Origin: Ruminococcaceae bacterium UBA1767 | GTDB taxonomy: Bacteria > Bacillota > Clostridia > Oscillospirales > Acutalibacteraceae | Assembly: GCA_002315505.1 (NCBI GenBank) | Contig: DCGX01000079.1 | Span: 1-8,219, forward strand | Direction of reading: 5' to 3' | Length of the DNA: 8,219 bases | Shown: piece after piece, positions 1 to 6,083 of the stretch | How positions within the stretch are numbered: position 1 is the stretch's first letter | Layout of the letters: each line of letters opens with the position of its first letter | The notes under the pieces: generated by a model | What the model was told of the DNA's origin: nothing | Seen by the model: only the letters and a program-made list of their open reading frames with translations | Database searches by the model: none | Made by a program: the position numbers and the translations under genes

Positions 1-1838
1 ACACGTTCCGTTCCCTTGCTGTTTTTGCCTTTTTCGACACCGAAATTACGTTTCAAATTATCTTCAAAACTCGGTTTGGAAACGGTGCATATGTTATTGT
101 CTTCGCAGAACCGCTTGTACCTTTCGTATAATGTTGTGTGATTAACGGTAGCGGTTTTTTCGCAAACGCAAATGTCATTGACGAAAGATATTGTGCTGTC
201 GGAAACCGTTTTATATGCTTCAAGTTCTTTTTTCTGTTCTTCCGTTTCGCTGAACCTGAAGTTATTTTCCATCAATCTGAACAAACCGTTAAGTGCAAAA
301 TTGAGAATACCGTTTTTCTCTGCAATGAGTTTTTCAACAAGGTCCTTGTCCTTTTTCTCCTCCTCAATTTTCTTTCCGAAACGGATTATAGTAAATCTTC
401 TGTAAAAACCGTCGCTCGTATCGCCCCTGTTTTCGGGAAGCGAATTACAGGAAAACAGCAATCTTGCAAACGGATGATATTGATACGGATTACAATGCTT
501 CTTCTCTACGGTGATTGCGTCCTGACCGACGAGTGCCTTAAAAATGCCGTTGTCTTCAATCGGGTTCTTAGGTAAATCGGCAAAAATATTTACGTATTTT
601 CCGACCAACTGGGCAATCTGAAAACGTTCGGAAAGGCTTTGCAGAGAACAGGAACTCGTGTTCGTTTCGCCTATCAACGCACGTCTGATGACCTCAAGGA
701 ACACACTTTTGCCGTTGCATCCTTCGCCGATTAATACGAATGATTTCTGTGCTTTCGTCTCTCTTACAAGGAGATAGCCGAGTATTTCCTGAACGAGCGG
801 TATCTGTGTTTCATCAAGAACTTCGGATAAATACTGCTCAAATCTCGGGCAATTTGCATCGGGATCAAAACTTGCGGGGAACTGACTTGTAAGCAAATAG
901 TCGGGACTGTGCGAAATGAATTGCTTATTCTTTGCGTCGTATATTCCGTTCTGTAAATTGACGAAATACGGTTCGGTATCAAGGAGAGTTCTGTCAATGG
1001 CGGAAATTGCTTTTAACTGGTCAATGGTATCGTTTATCTGTCCTGTACGTGAATCGGAGAGCATCATATTTTCCTGTATCATACTCTTGACCATATAATC
1101 TTCCGCTTCTTCATATACTCCTTTATTGTATCTTCTCAACTCTGTACCGTTGTAAATAAAATGTTCTCTCGTTTTGAGATTATCCGCTAATATACCTGCT
1201 GAAAATGCCGTTTTGCCGTTTTGAATACTGTACCAGGGCATCTTATCGTCAATGGATTTCGGGTTTCCGATTTCTTTTGCAAACTCGTTTGCCGTCGTTG
1301 CGGTGAAATCAAAACGCTCCTTAACTTTTGTTTTTATAAACTCTTTTGCGATGGGAACACTGATGTCGGAAAGATATGTCTGAATGAAGTCGTGAGCAGT
1401 CTCTGCGTTTATCAACTTGTCCGATGACTTGGGAATAGTATTAAGCATATCTTCAAGGTCATCTGTCGTAAGGTTCTTTTTATGAACGACGGCAGGTGAC
1501 ATACAGGTGCAGGTTCCGTTCTTACGTTTCGGACATACAAATCCGTGTGCTTCCAATTCGGCACAGGTTATAGGTGCAATATCCGAATTAAGTATCTCAT
1601 CAACGGTTTTATCTGTATCCTGCACTGTATAACCGAAACGGGAAGAAGCAAGGGAATGAACGGTCTCTCTGCCGTTATCAAAGCGGGCAAAAACCGTAAC
1701 GGCATCGTGCCACAACGTATCAGACATTATTGCCGACTGTTCTTTACCTGTGCGAATGAAATTGCAAATGCCGATTGTTTTATTAAGGTCTTTGGAAGAA
1801 TAAAAAGCGGGGGTATTAACTGAATTGGTGTTTTTCAT
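1..1838 (-). CDS. Phage/plasmid primase-helicase, P4/D5 superfamily 3 type (3' end outside window)
   Basis: This frame is open for 612 codons from ATG at 1838 to the window edge, so the C-terminus is missing. It is predicted to be a hexameric superfamily 3 helicase that opens an origin or fork for a mobile replicon. Visible parts are: a possible zinc site with C92, C102, C110 and C112 just before a SP motif, as in the regions that precede such helicases; a D5_N-like segment near residues 300-350 (VNLQNGIYDAKN); Walker A GEGCNGKS at 371-378; Walker B-like VNIFADLP ending its strand at D421; the motif C asparagine N465 in LLFSCNSLP; and the arginine-finger region GFYRRF (R480/R481). A winged-helix-like tail follows. 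AAAGGA at 1848-1853 sits 9 nt before the ATG. No primase polymerase or Toprim domain is visible, so priming may be done by another protein. The helicase call is firm; the biological host (phage, plasmid or integrative element) is not known. Confidence 0.9.
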   Translation of the reverse strand, partial: MKNTNSVNTPAFYSSKDLNKTIGICNFIRTGKEQSAIMSDTLWHDAVTVFARFDNGRETVHSLASSRFGYTVQDTDKTVDEILNSDIAPITCAELEAHGFVCPKRKNGTCTCMSPAVVHKKNLTTDDLEDMLNTIPKSSDKLINAETAHDFIQTYLSDISVPIAKEFIKTKVKERFDFTATTANEFAKEIGNPKSIDDKMPWYSIQNGKTAFSAGILADNLKTREHFIYNGTELRRYNKGVYEEAEDYMVKSMIQENMMLSDSRTGQINDTIDQLKAISAIDRTLLDTEPYFVNLQNGIYDAKNKQFISHSPDYLLTSQFPASFDPDANCPRFEQYLSEVLDETQIPLVQEILGYLLVRETKAQKSFVLIGEGCNGKSVFLEVIRRALIGETNTSSCSLQSLSERFQIAQLVGKYVNIFADLPKNPIEDNGIFKALVGQDAITVEKKHCNPYQYHPFARLLFSCNSLPENRGDTSDGFYRRFTIIRFGKKIEEEKKDKDLVEKLIAEKNGILNFALNGLFRLMENNFRFSETEEQKKELEAYKTVSDSTISFVNDICVCEKTATVNHTTLYERYKRFCEDNNICTVSKPSFEDNLKRNFGVEKGKNSKGTER

Positions 1839-2183
1839 AAAAAATAATCCTTTCGAAATAAAATTATAGATTTGAAACCGTATGGTTTGTTTATAATTCA
1901 TTATGTCAGAAAGGTACCGATTTTACAGAAGGGCATTTCGGTAAAGATATTCAATACCGAAAACCACTGCCGAAAGTACCTATCTCGCCTAATGCTTATA
2001 CCATATTTTGTCGAAAACACCGAGGTAATTGTGGACACTGTGCCTGTTTGCGTGAATATTTCGTTTGAAAGAATTATATTTCGTGAATGTTTTTATTGTT
2101 TATGAATAATAAAAAGTAAATAATATATTAAAATAAATTGTATATTGCTTAAATATTATATTTTTGCAACATAATTATTCTGC
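1839..2183. other. Gene-free AT-rich region upstream of the primase-helicase
   Basis: No convincing gene is seen here; a 77-codon plus-strand frame inside it has no ribosome-binding site or recognisable family. The part nearest the helicase gene holds repeated TACCGA/TCGGTA motifs at 1915-1920, 1938-1943 and 1955-1960. The last two form a perfect 8-bp inverted repeat, TTTCGGTA/TACCGAAA at 1936-1943 and 1955-1962. From about 2100 to 2180 the DNA is almost entirely A and T. A TATAAT lies on the minus strand at 2073-2078 without a matching -35 box. An origin or a regulatory region for the helicase gene is possible but unproven. Confidence 0.5.
1936..1962. repeat. Inverted repeat TTTCGGTA-N11-TACCGAAA
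   Basis: Two perfect 8-bp arms (1936-1943 and 1955-1962) flank 11 bases. It lies about 100 bp upstream of the primase-helicase start. A third TACCGA copy is at 1915-1920. The arrangement fits a regulator or replication-protein binding site, which is inference only. Confidence 0.45.
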
Positions 2184-2219
2184 AAAAAAATAACCCCGAA
2201 TGCAACCGCAAACGGGGTT
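2184..2219 (-). terminator. Intrinsic terminator, leftward
   Basis: A 7-bp GC-rich stem, AACCCCG (2192-2198) with CGGGGTT (2213-2219), has a small inner TGC/GCA stem. On the minus strand it is followed by AT7 (2184-2191). It would stop leftward transcripts before the primase-helicase gene. The toxin-antitoxin operon already has its own terminator at 2524-2558, so this one may have belonged to another minus-strand gene. Confidence 0.8.
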
Positions 2220-2256
2220 TATGGTTATTATGTTTTCCCGGAATGCCAAATCAGCC

Positions 2257-2470
2257 GTGTACAACTCTATCACATATTTGATGTACGTTGCGTCGGCAGG
2301 TATTCACCGAACAGGGTGTGTACAACTGCCGAGACGGTTGCGGAAGATGATATCACGAATGTGATGTATATGACTTTCCGCCGAACCCGCCGTGTACAAC
2401 TTTTCCAAAACAGTTGTGGACAGTAACCTGTAAAACAGGACGGACATATTCGCAAATGTGGTGTAGTCGC
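2257..2470. repeat. Repeat cluster, candidate left end of the Tn7-like element
   Basis: Three direct copies of GTGTACAACT occur at 2257-2266, 2318-2327 and 2392-2401. Each is followed by a second related motif: TTTGATGTA (2277-2285), TGTGATGTA (2360-2368) and TGTGGTGTA (2457-2465). The gap from first to second motif is 19, 41 and 64 bp, growing by 22 or 23 bp each time. Tn7-like ends start with TGT and carry several TnsB-binding sites of about 20 bp in one orientation, and this block fits that plan with the outer end at T2258. It lies on the tniQ side of the operon, where a Tn7 left end is expected. The other end is outside the window, so the match between ends cannot be tested here. An iteron array or a regulatory region is the alternative. 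Confidence 0.5.
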
Positions 2471-2523
2471 CGTCGGTGAAAAGAAACAGTTTTTCGTTGC
2501 TGTCAGAACGCTCCGATTTCGGA

Positions 2524-2558
2524 CAAAAAAATACAACCGCATTAAGTACGGCTGTATT
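2524..2558 (-). terminator. Terminator of the toxin-antitoxin operon
   Basis: Ten-base arms at 2530-2539 and 2549-2558 pair with one G-T wobble around a 9-nt loop. On the minus strand the hairpin runs into T6 (2525-2530). It begins 9 bp after the toxin stop codon, so it is the natural end of that operon. Confidence 0.85.
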
Positions 2559-2567
2559 TCGGGTTAT

Positions 2568-2846
2568 TCATTTTTTGAATATATCGGAATGGGTTCCGGT
2601 GTCAACGCAGGTCAGTGTCAAAACATCGTTTTCAATTAAATAAACAAGAAGCCAATCGGGCTTTATGTGGCACTCTCTGAATCCGATAAAATTACCTGTC
2701 AAAGCGTGGTCTCGGTATTTTTCATCAAGTTTTGCTCCCGTTCTCAGCAACTCGATTACATTATCAAGTAAAGAAATGTCGTAACCCCGTTTTTGCATTA
2801 AATTATAACTTTTTCTGAATGTCGAAGTGAATTTAATGTGATACAT
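2568..2846 (-). CDS. YafQ-family mRNA interferase toxin
   Basis: This 92-residue protein belongs to the RelE/ParE superfamily, YafQ branch. Members are ribosome-dependent endoribonucleases that cut mRNA in the A site and stop translation until neutralised by a DinJ-type antitoxin. The residues expected for catalysis are in place: H47 in DHAL, H60 in RECHI, D64 and W65 in KPDW, and H86 in the C-terminal GTHSDIF. They correspond to the H50, H63, D67, W68 and H87 set of E. coli YafQ. The length is normal for the family and no damage is visible, so an active toxin is expected. Its ATG overlaps the antitoxin stop as TAATG, which implies translational coupling, and no strong ribosome-binding site of its own is seen. 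A terminator follows directly. Confidence 0.92.
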   Translation of the reverse strand: MYHIKFTSTFRKSYNLMQKRGYDISLLDNVIELLRTGAKLDEKYRDHALTGNFIGFRECHIKPDWLLVYLIENDVLTLTCVDTGTHSDIFKK

Positions 2847-3118
2847 TATTCTTTAAGTCCGGCTTTCAGTTCTTCTATTGAATCATAACTTTTAACACTT
2901 TTATCTTTTGAAATACGTCTTGCTTCTTCCATCGCCTCAAGTGTTTTCTGCGAATATTCGGGTAATTCTATGTTGAACGGAAGCCCGCCTCTCAGCACAC
3001 ACTGATGAAGAAAAAGATTAACAGCACTTGACATATCAAGTCCCAAACTGTCAAAAAGAACCGTTGCCTCTTTTTTTATATCGGAATCGATTCGTACCTG
3101 TGTAGGTGTTGTAGACAC
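2846..3118 (-). CDS. DinJ/RelB-family antitoxin
   Basis: This 90-residue protein has an N-terminal ribbon-helix-helix region (about residues 6-45: the VRIDSDIKKEA strand and first helix, then GLDMSSAVNLFLHQCV), as in RelB/DinJ antitoxins. The family dimerises to bind its own promoter, and the C-terminal part wraps around and blocks the toxin. The start is GTG at 3118, set by AGGAG 8 nt upstream; a nearby ATG lies in another frame. The gene is first in a two-gene operon with the YafQ-type toxin, and the stop and start share one base. A consensus promoter lies just upstream with AT-rich, nearly palindromic DNA over its -10 box, a probable site of autoregulation. It is a paralogue of the plus-strand antitoxin at 3613-3888. 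Confidence 0.92.
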   Translation of the reverse strand: MSTTPTQVRIDSDIKKEATVLFDSLGLDMSSAVNLFLHQCVLRGGLPFNIELPEYSQKTLEAMEEARRISKDKSVKSYDSIEELKAGLKE

Positions 3119-3140
3119 AGTATCATCTCCTTTGATATAT

Positions 3141-3169
3141 ATTATATACTGTTTTGTTTACATTGTCAA
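3141..3169 (-). promoter_or_regulatory. Consensus sigma-A promoter of the toxin-antitoxin operon
   Basis: On the minus strand TTGACA (3164-3169) and TATAAT (3141-3146) are separated by exactly 17 bp, a perfect match to consensus. The antitoxin GTG lies 22 bp beyond the -10 box. Near-palindromic AT-rich DNA overlaps the -10 (about 3133-3150), where an RHH antitoxin could bind to repress. Confidence 0.9.
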
Positions 3170-3231
3170 GCAAAAACGTAAAATAATACAAAAAAATCAT
3201 TTTATACTATTGTCTCTGTCAACCGTGATTT

Positions 3232-3480
3232 TTATTCACATAAACCGTCATCGAAATATTCGTTAATCCATTCATTTTCGTTGAAAAGATTGTCCGCCAC
3301 ATAGGATTTAATCATTTCTTTCTTTATAGGCACAATACTGACAATTTCGTCGAAAACGGTATCTTCTGTTACAACCTTTTCAGGCAGATTATATCTTAAT
3401 TATCGGATATTCAATTTGCCCCACATTACAACCACTTTCTCCCTGTCTTCACTCTTATCGGAAGGAGAGTATGTGGGCAT
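3232..3480 (-). pseudogene. Broken small ORF with in-frame TAA
   Basis: On the minus strand a frame starts at ATG 3480 (MPTYSPSDKSEDREK...) and reaches an in-frame TAA at 3400-3402 after 26 codons. The same frame then continues for 55 codons (LRYNLPEKVVTEDTVFDEI...) to a final TAA at 3232-3234. Both halves look like ordinary acidic, coding-type protein, so they are best read as one gene of about 82 codons disabled by a nonsense change. No good ribosome-binding site precedes the ATG. I do not recognise the family. The alternative is a chance open frame, or a short protein from a weak internal start such as the CTG near 3387. Confidence 0.45.
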
Positions 3481-3505
3481 AAATGGTTAGCGAGCGAGCA
3501 GGACA

Positions 3506-3549
3506 AATGCAATATACAATTTTAACTGAAATTACACTTAAATTGCATT
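3506..3549. repeat. Inverted repeat AATGCAAT/ATTGCATT
   Basis: Perfect 8-bp arms (3506-3513 and 3542-3549) are separated by 28 bp, immediately upstream of the plus-strand promoter. It may be a regulator site, but it could occur by chance in AT-rich DNA. Confidence 0.3.
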
Positions 3550-3557
3550 AAAATAAC

Positions 3558-3586
3558 TTGACAGAAGCGTTTTATTGTGATATAAT
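3558..3586 (+). promoter_or_regulatory. Consensus sigma-A promoter of the orphan antitoxin
   Basis: TTGACA (3558-3563), a 17-bp spacer and TATAAT (3581-3586) match consensus exactly. A TGA just before the -10 box gives an extended -10 element. The gene starts at 3613 with AAAGGCGG (3598-3605) as ribosome-binding site. Confidence 0.92.
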
Positions 3587-3595
3587 ATGTATCAC
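3577..3595. promoter_or_regulatory. Dyad operator over the -10 box
   Basis: GTGATA (3577-3582) and TATCAC (3590-3595) form a perfect inverted repeat around 7 bp. It covers the -10 box and reaches the likely transcription start. Its position is typical for an autorepressor, and the RHH protein encoded just downstream is the obvious candidate to bind it. Confidence 0.65.
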
Positions 3596-3612
3596 TGAAA
3601 GGCGGTAATTAT

Positions 3613-3888
3613 ATGAACGAAAAATTATCCAATGTAAGTTTCAGAATTGACAGTGAGTTAAAAGAAAAGGCAGATGTTCTTTTCTCCGAACTCGGACTTA
3701 ATATGACCACTGCGTTCAATATATTTTTAAGACAGTCAGTCCGTCAGGGTTGTATTCCGTTTGAGATTACGCTCAATACCGAAAATTCGGAAACCCTTGA
3801 AGCATTACTTGAAGCAAAACAGATGTTTGAAACGGGAAACACGAAAAAATATGATGTTGAAGACGCAATAAAGGAAATTAAAAAATAA
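3613..3888 (+). CDS. Orphan RelB/DinJ-family antitoxin
   Basis: This 91-residue ribbon-helix-helix protein has the strand and first helix near residues 8-22 (VSFRIDSELKEKADVLF), then GLNMTTAFNIFLRQSV and the IPFEI segment typical of RelB/DinJ proteins. It aligns along its whole length with the antitoxin at 2846-3118, with clear divergence, so the two are paralogues rather than a recent copy. No toxin gene follows: a terminator begins 10 bp after the stop, and the next gene is the convergent tniQ. It may repress its own promoter through the adjacent dyad, neutralise the nearby YafQ-type toxin or an outside toxin, or be the remnant of a lost pair. The strong promoter and intact frame argue that it is expressed. 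Confidence 0.88.
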   Translation: MNEKLSNVSFRIDSELKEKADVLFSELGLNMTTAFNIFLRQSVRQGCIPFEITLNTENSETLEALLEAKQMFETGNTKKYDVEDAIKEIKK

Positions 3889-3898
3889 ACGGTAAATG

Positions 3899-3932
3899 AA
3901 AAGTACAGAGATTTTCGTCCCTGTACTTTTTT
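3899..3932. terminator. Terminator between the convergent antitoxin and tniQ
   Basis: Perfect 10-bp arms, AAAAGTACAG (3899-3908) and CTGTACTTTT (3921-3930), end in T6 on the plus strand. On the minus strand the T run is shorter (TTTT then C), so it should stop the antitoxin transcript well and the tns operon less strongly. It is the only terminator near the tniQ stop. Confidence 0.88.
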
Positions 3933-3933
3933 G

Positions 3934-4839
3934 CTATACAATTTTGTGCAGTTTATTATAGTTTATGCCGTTATCCGTCGGCAAAAGCATATTGTTCAGT
4001 TCATCGACCGAAACTCCGAGGAACAGTGCTATTGCACACACCTGAGCAAAGTCGGTGGCTCCGATTACGAACACCTTGAGCAACTGTTGCGGTGCAAAAT
4101 ATTTTGACTGCATTCCTTTATAAAACTTTGCCAAACCGTTGCTCATCTTCTCAAAATCAACCCGCTTTGTGAATACGGAATAATATTGTGAATACTCCGC
4201 TTTGCGTTTAAGATATTCGCTTACCGAGATGTTTTTATTTATAAGCGGTTTATTCATCAATTCGGCAACATATCCCGCAAGAGCAAATTCAGGTTCATTG
4301 GGTGAATAGCAAACAATGTCATCTGTGGGAATAACGGCTTCGGCGGATACCGACTGCTGAGCGGTTAATTTGTAATTCATCAGATAACAGCCGTGAATAT
4401 GACAAACATCAATTCCCCGATACTGATGCGACCTGTGCCAGTACGTTTCACCGTAAATGTCTCTGTCTGCTTTTGCACACAGCGGACAGTATAAGGCATT
4501 GTAATCAAAATCGGAATTAACAATAAACGATAGGGGAGTATCTATTGCATCATCCGATAATATGCTTTTCAAAGCCCGTTCCCGTTTTCTTCTTGAGATG
4601 AAACGGATATAATAGTCAATCAATGTGTGCCGATGGATTACGTCTTCAAAATTGCCGATTGCTTCCTTTACGTCATTGTTTATCGGTGCTGTCAGCCGAA
4701 ACGGTATTTGCTTCTCATTTTTAATAAAAATGTCGGGATATAAGCCGTGATGCCCGGTGTATCCGCAATATACCTGATACCTTGCAAAAACACTGTACAA
4801 AAGTTCGTCGGGATAAACCTCAGGGAAAAAACCAATCAA
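3934..4839 (-). CDS. tniQ: TniQ-family target-selection protein (short TnsD-like)
   Basis: This 301-residue protein opens with the family signature (FFPEVYPDELLYSVFARY) and has a zinc-binding cluster: C118 and C121 in YCPLC, then W134, H135 and the HQYRGIDVCHIHG block with C146 and H149. TniQ/TnsD proteins choose the target and pass it to the TnsC ATPase. The N-terminal signature fixes the start at TTG 4839, which overlaps the tnsC stop as TTGA, so translation is probably coupled. At 301 aa it is well short of E. coli TnsD (about 500 aa). The C-terminal 50 residues (ATDFAQVCAIALFLGVSVDEL) look like a helix-turn-helix, but little else is left for site-specific DNA binding. It may therefore need a partner or use loose target rules. 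No second tniQ and no CRISPR genes are in the window. Confidence 0.9.
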   Translation of the reverse strand: MIGFFPEVYPDELLYSVFARYQVYCGYTGHHGLYPDIFIKNEKQIPFRLTAPINNDVKEAIGNFEDVIHRHTLIDYYIRFISRRKRERALKSILSDDAIDTPLSFIVNSDFDYNALYCPLCAKADRDIYGETYWHRSHQYRGIDVCHIHGCYLMNYKLTAQQSVSAEAVIPTDDIVCYSPNEPEFALAGYVAELMNKPLINKNISVSEYLKRKAEYSQYYSVFTKRVDFEKMSNGLAKFYKGMQSKYFAPQQLLKVFVIGATDFAQVCAIALFLGVSVDELNNMLLPTDNGINYNKLHKIV

Positions 4840-6083
4840 ATCTCAATCACGCAGATTTCTTTTTTTACGGCATCAATAAAGCCGTTTTCGTTATCGATGT
4901 TATCTTTGAGTAAATGTTCGATGAACCTTGTATCGTGTAATTCGCCGTCGGTCTGTTCTTCTTTTTCGGCAACGGTCTGTACTTCTTCTTTAACAGCCGA
5001 ATTGACAACGATGTTTCTGTTCTTTTTAGGTATCTTTCTTTTTTGTATATCAACATTCTGAAATCCGTGTAAAAACCGCATTCTGTTTGAATAAATCATT
5101 TCAAGGACATTCATATTCAGATTGTCGGAACCGTTCAATATAGCCGTTTCCTGTGCATCGTGAATAAGAGTTATTACATTAGCCGTTATTCCGCCTGTTC
5201 GGTCGTAAAGCCATTTAACGATACTGTCTGTAAGTTCGCTTTGTTTTTTTACATAACAGTATGACCAAACTGTTGTACAGAAATCGGAGAACTCATCATT
5301 TAACGGAAATTCGTTATAATACAATCCGACTGAACGGCGGGCAAGTTTTTCGTCTGCCTGAAAAAAGTCAAAGCATTCGGGTGTTCCGACCATACATATT
5401 GAGATACCGCTGTTATTTATCAACTGTGTTAAAGAACGAACCAGATTTTGTCCGTTCTTGGAAAAGATAACATTCTGTATCTCATCAACAATCAAAAGTC
5501 CGATGTGATTTATACAGGCGGAACTTACCGTACAGATAAGACCGTCCGTAGATAATCTTTTTTGCAGAGAAATCCTGTAATAATCGGTACTTAATGTGTT
5601 ATCTACTGCTTTCAGGATTTCCAAAAGCAAACCCCTGACCGATGCGTCAAACGGTGTCTGAACCGACAAAGCGGGAATAACCTGTCCGAACGGGTTCTTT
5701 GATGTAATCACCTTATTGCCTATAATATTGAGCGAACGGTATATCGCCGTACTTTTACCTATACCGCTTCTGCCTATGATTGTAAAACTGTCGGAACCGC
5801 CGATAATTCCCGAAGGCAATGCACCATATACAACGTTACGATTGTCATACAGTTGTCTTATAACGGTTTTCCTGTCTTTCTTCTTATTCAGAGAACGTAA
5901 AAGTGCGAGATGAAGTTTTGTATATATTTCCTCCGAAAAACCGAAAGGGTAATATAACCGATAAATATCGTCCAATGCTTTTAATCGCCGTTCGGGTTCT
6001 GCATTTCGTATTTCCGATGAATAATCGGGGAAAAAAGCCAATTCGACTTTGAGTTCATCACCTATCAAAAGTTCATTACGCAT
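4836..6083 (-). CDS. tnsC: TnsC-like AAA+ transposition regulator
   Basis: This 415-residue AAA+ ATPase is in the TnsC/TniB group. These proteins form ATP-dependent filaments or rings on target DNA and link the target selector to the transposase. Walker A is GRSGIGKST at residues 104-112, Walker B is GLLIVDEIQN with D200/E201, a sensor-1 region is MVGTPEC near 231-237, and GGITANVITLI near 297-307 fits sensor 2. The last 70 residues are charged and probably disordered, a region that in Tn7 TnsC contacts TnsA. The ATG at 6083 is chosen because AAAGGA lies 7 nt upstream (6091-6096); an in-frame start 13 codons earlier (ATG 6122) has poorer support. The start overlaps the end of tnsB by 8 bp and the stop overlaps tniQ. 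Confidence 0.94.
   Translation of the reverse strand: MRNELLIGDELKVELAFFPDYSSEIRNAEPERRLKALDDIYRLYYPFGFSEEIYTKLHLALLRSLNKKKDRKTVIRQLYDNRNVVYGALPSGIIGGSDSFTIIGRSGIGKSTAIYRSLNIIGNKVITSKNPFGQVIPALSVQTPFDASVRGLLLEILKAVDNTLSTDYYRISLQKRLSTDGLICTVSSACINHIGLLIVDEIQNVIFSKNGQNLVRSLTQLINNSGISICMVGTPECFDFFQADEKLARRSVGLYYNEFPLNDEFSDFCTTVWSYCYVKKQSELTDSIVKWLYDRTGGITANVITLIHDAQETAILNGSDNLNMNVLEMIYSNRMRFLHGFQNVDIQKRKIPKKNRNIVVNSAVKEEVQTVAEKEEQTDGELHDTRFIEHLLKDNIDNENGFIDAVKKEICVIEI

Noticed and set aside
138..1823. Several plus-strand open frames of 60-145 codons opposite the primase-helicase
   Set aside because: The minus-strand frame is open for 612 codons with clear helicase motifs. The plus-strand frames have no family features or ribosome-binding sites.
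2351..2368. ATCAC-GAAT-GTGAT dyad in the repeat block as a second operator for the orphan antitoxin
   Set aside because: The half-sites are in the reverse order to the GTGATA/TATCAC operator at 3577-3595 and the spacing differs.
2414..2422. TTGTGGACA and the TTGTACACA-like repeats as DnaA boxes
   Set aside because: They differ from the TTATCCACA consensus at key positions, and the regular layout fits transposase sites better.
2270..2542. A 90-codon minus-strand open frame
   Set aside because: Its ATG lies inside the toxin operon terminator hairpin, it has no ribosome-binding site, and it runs through the repeat block without resembling any known protein.
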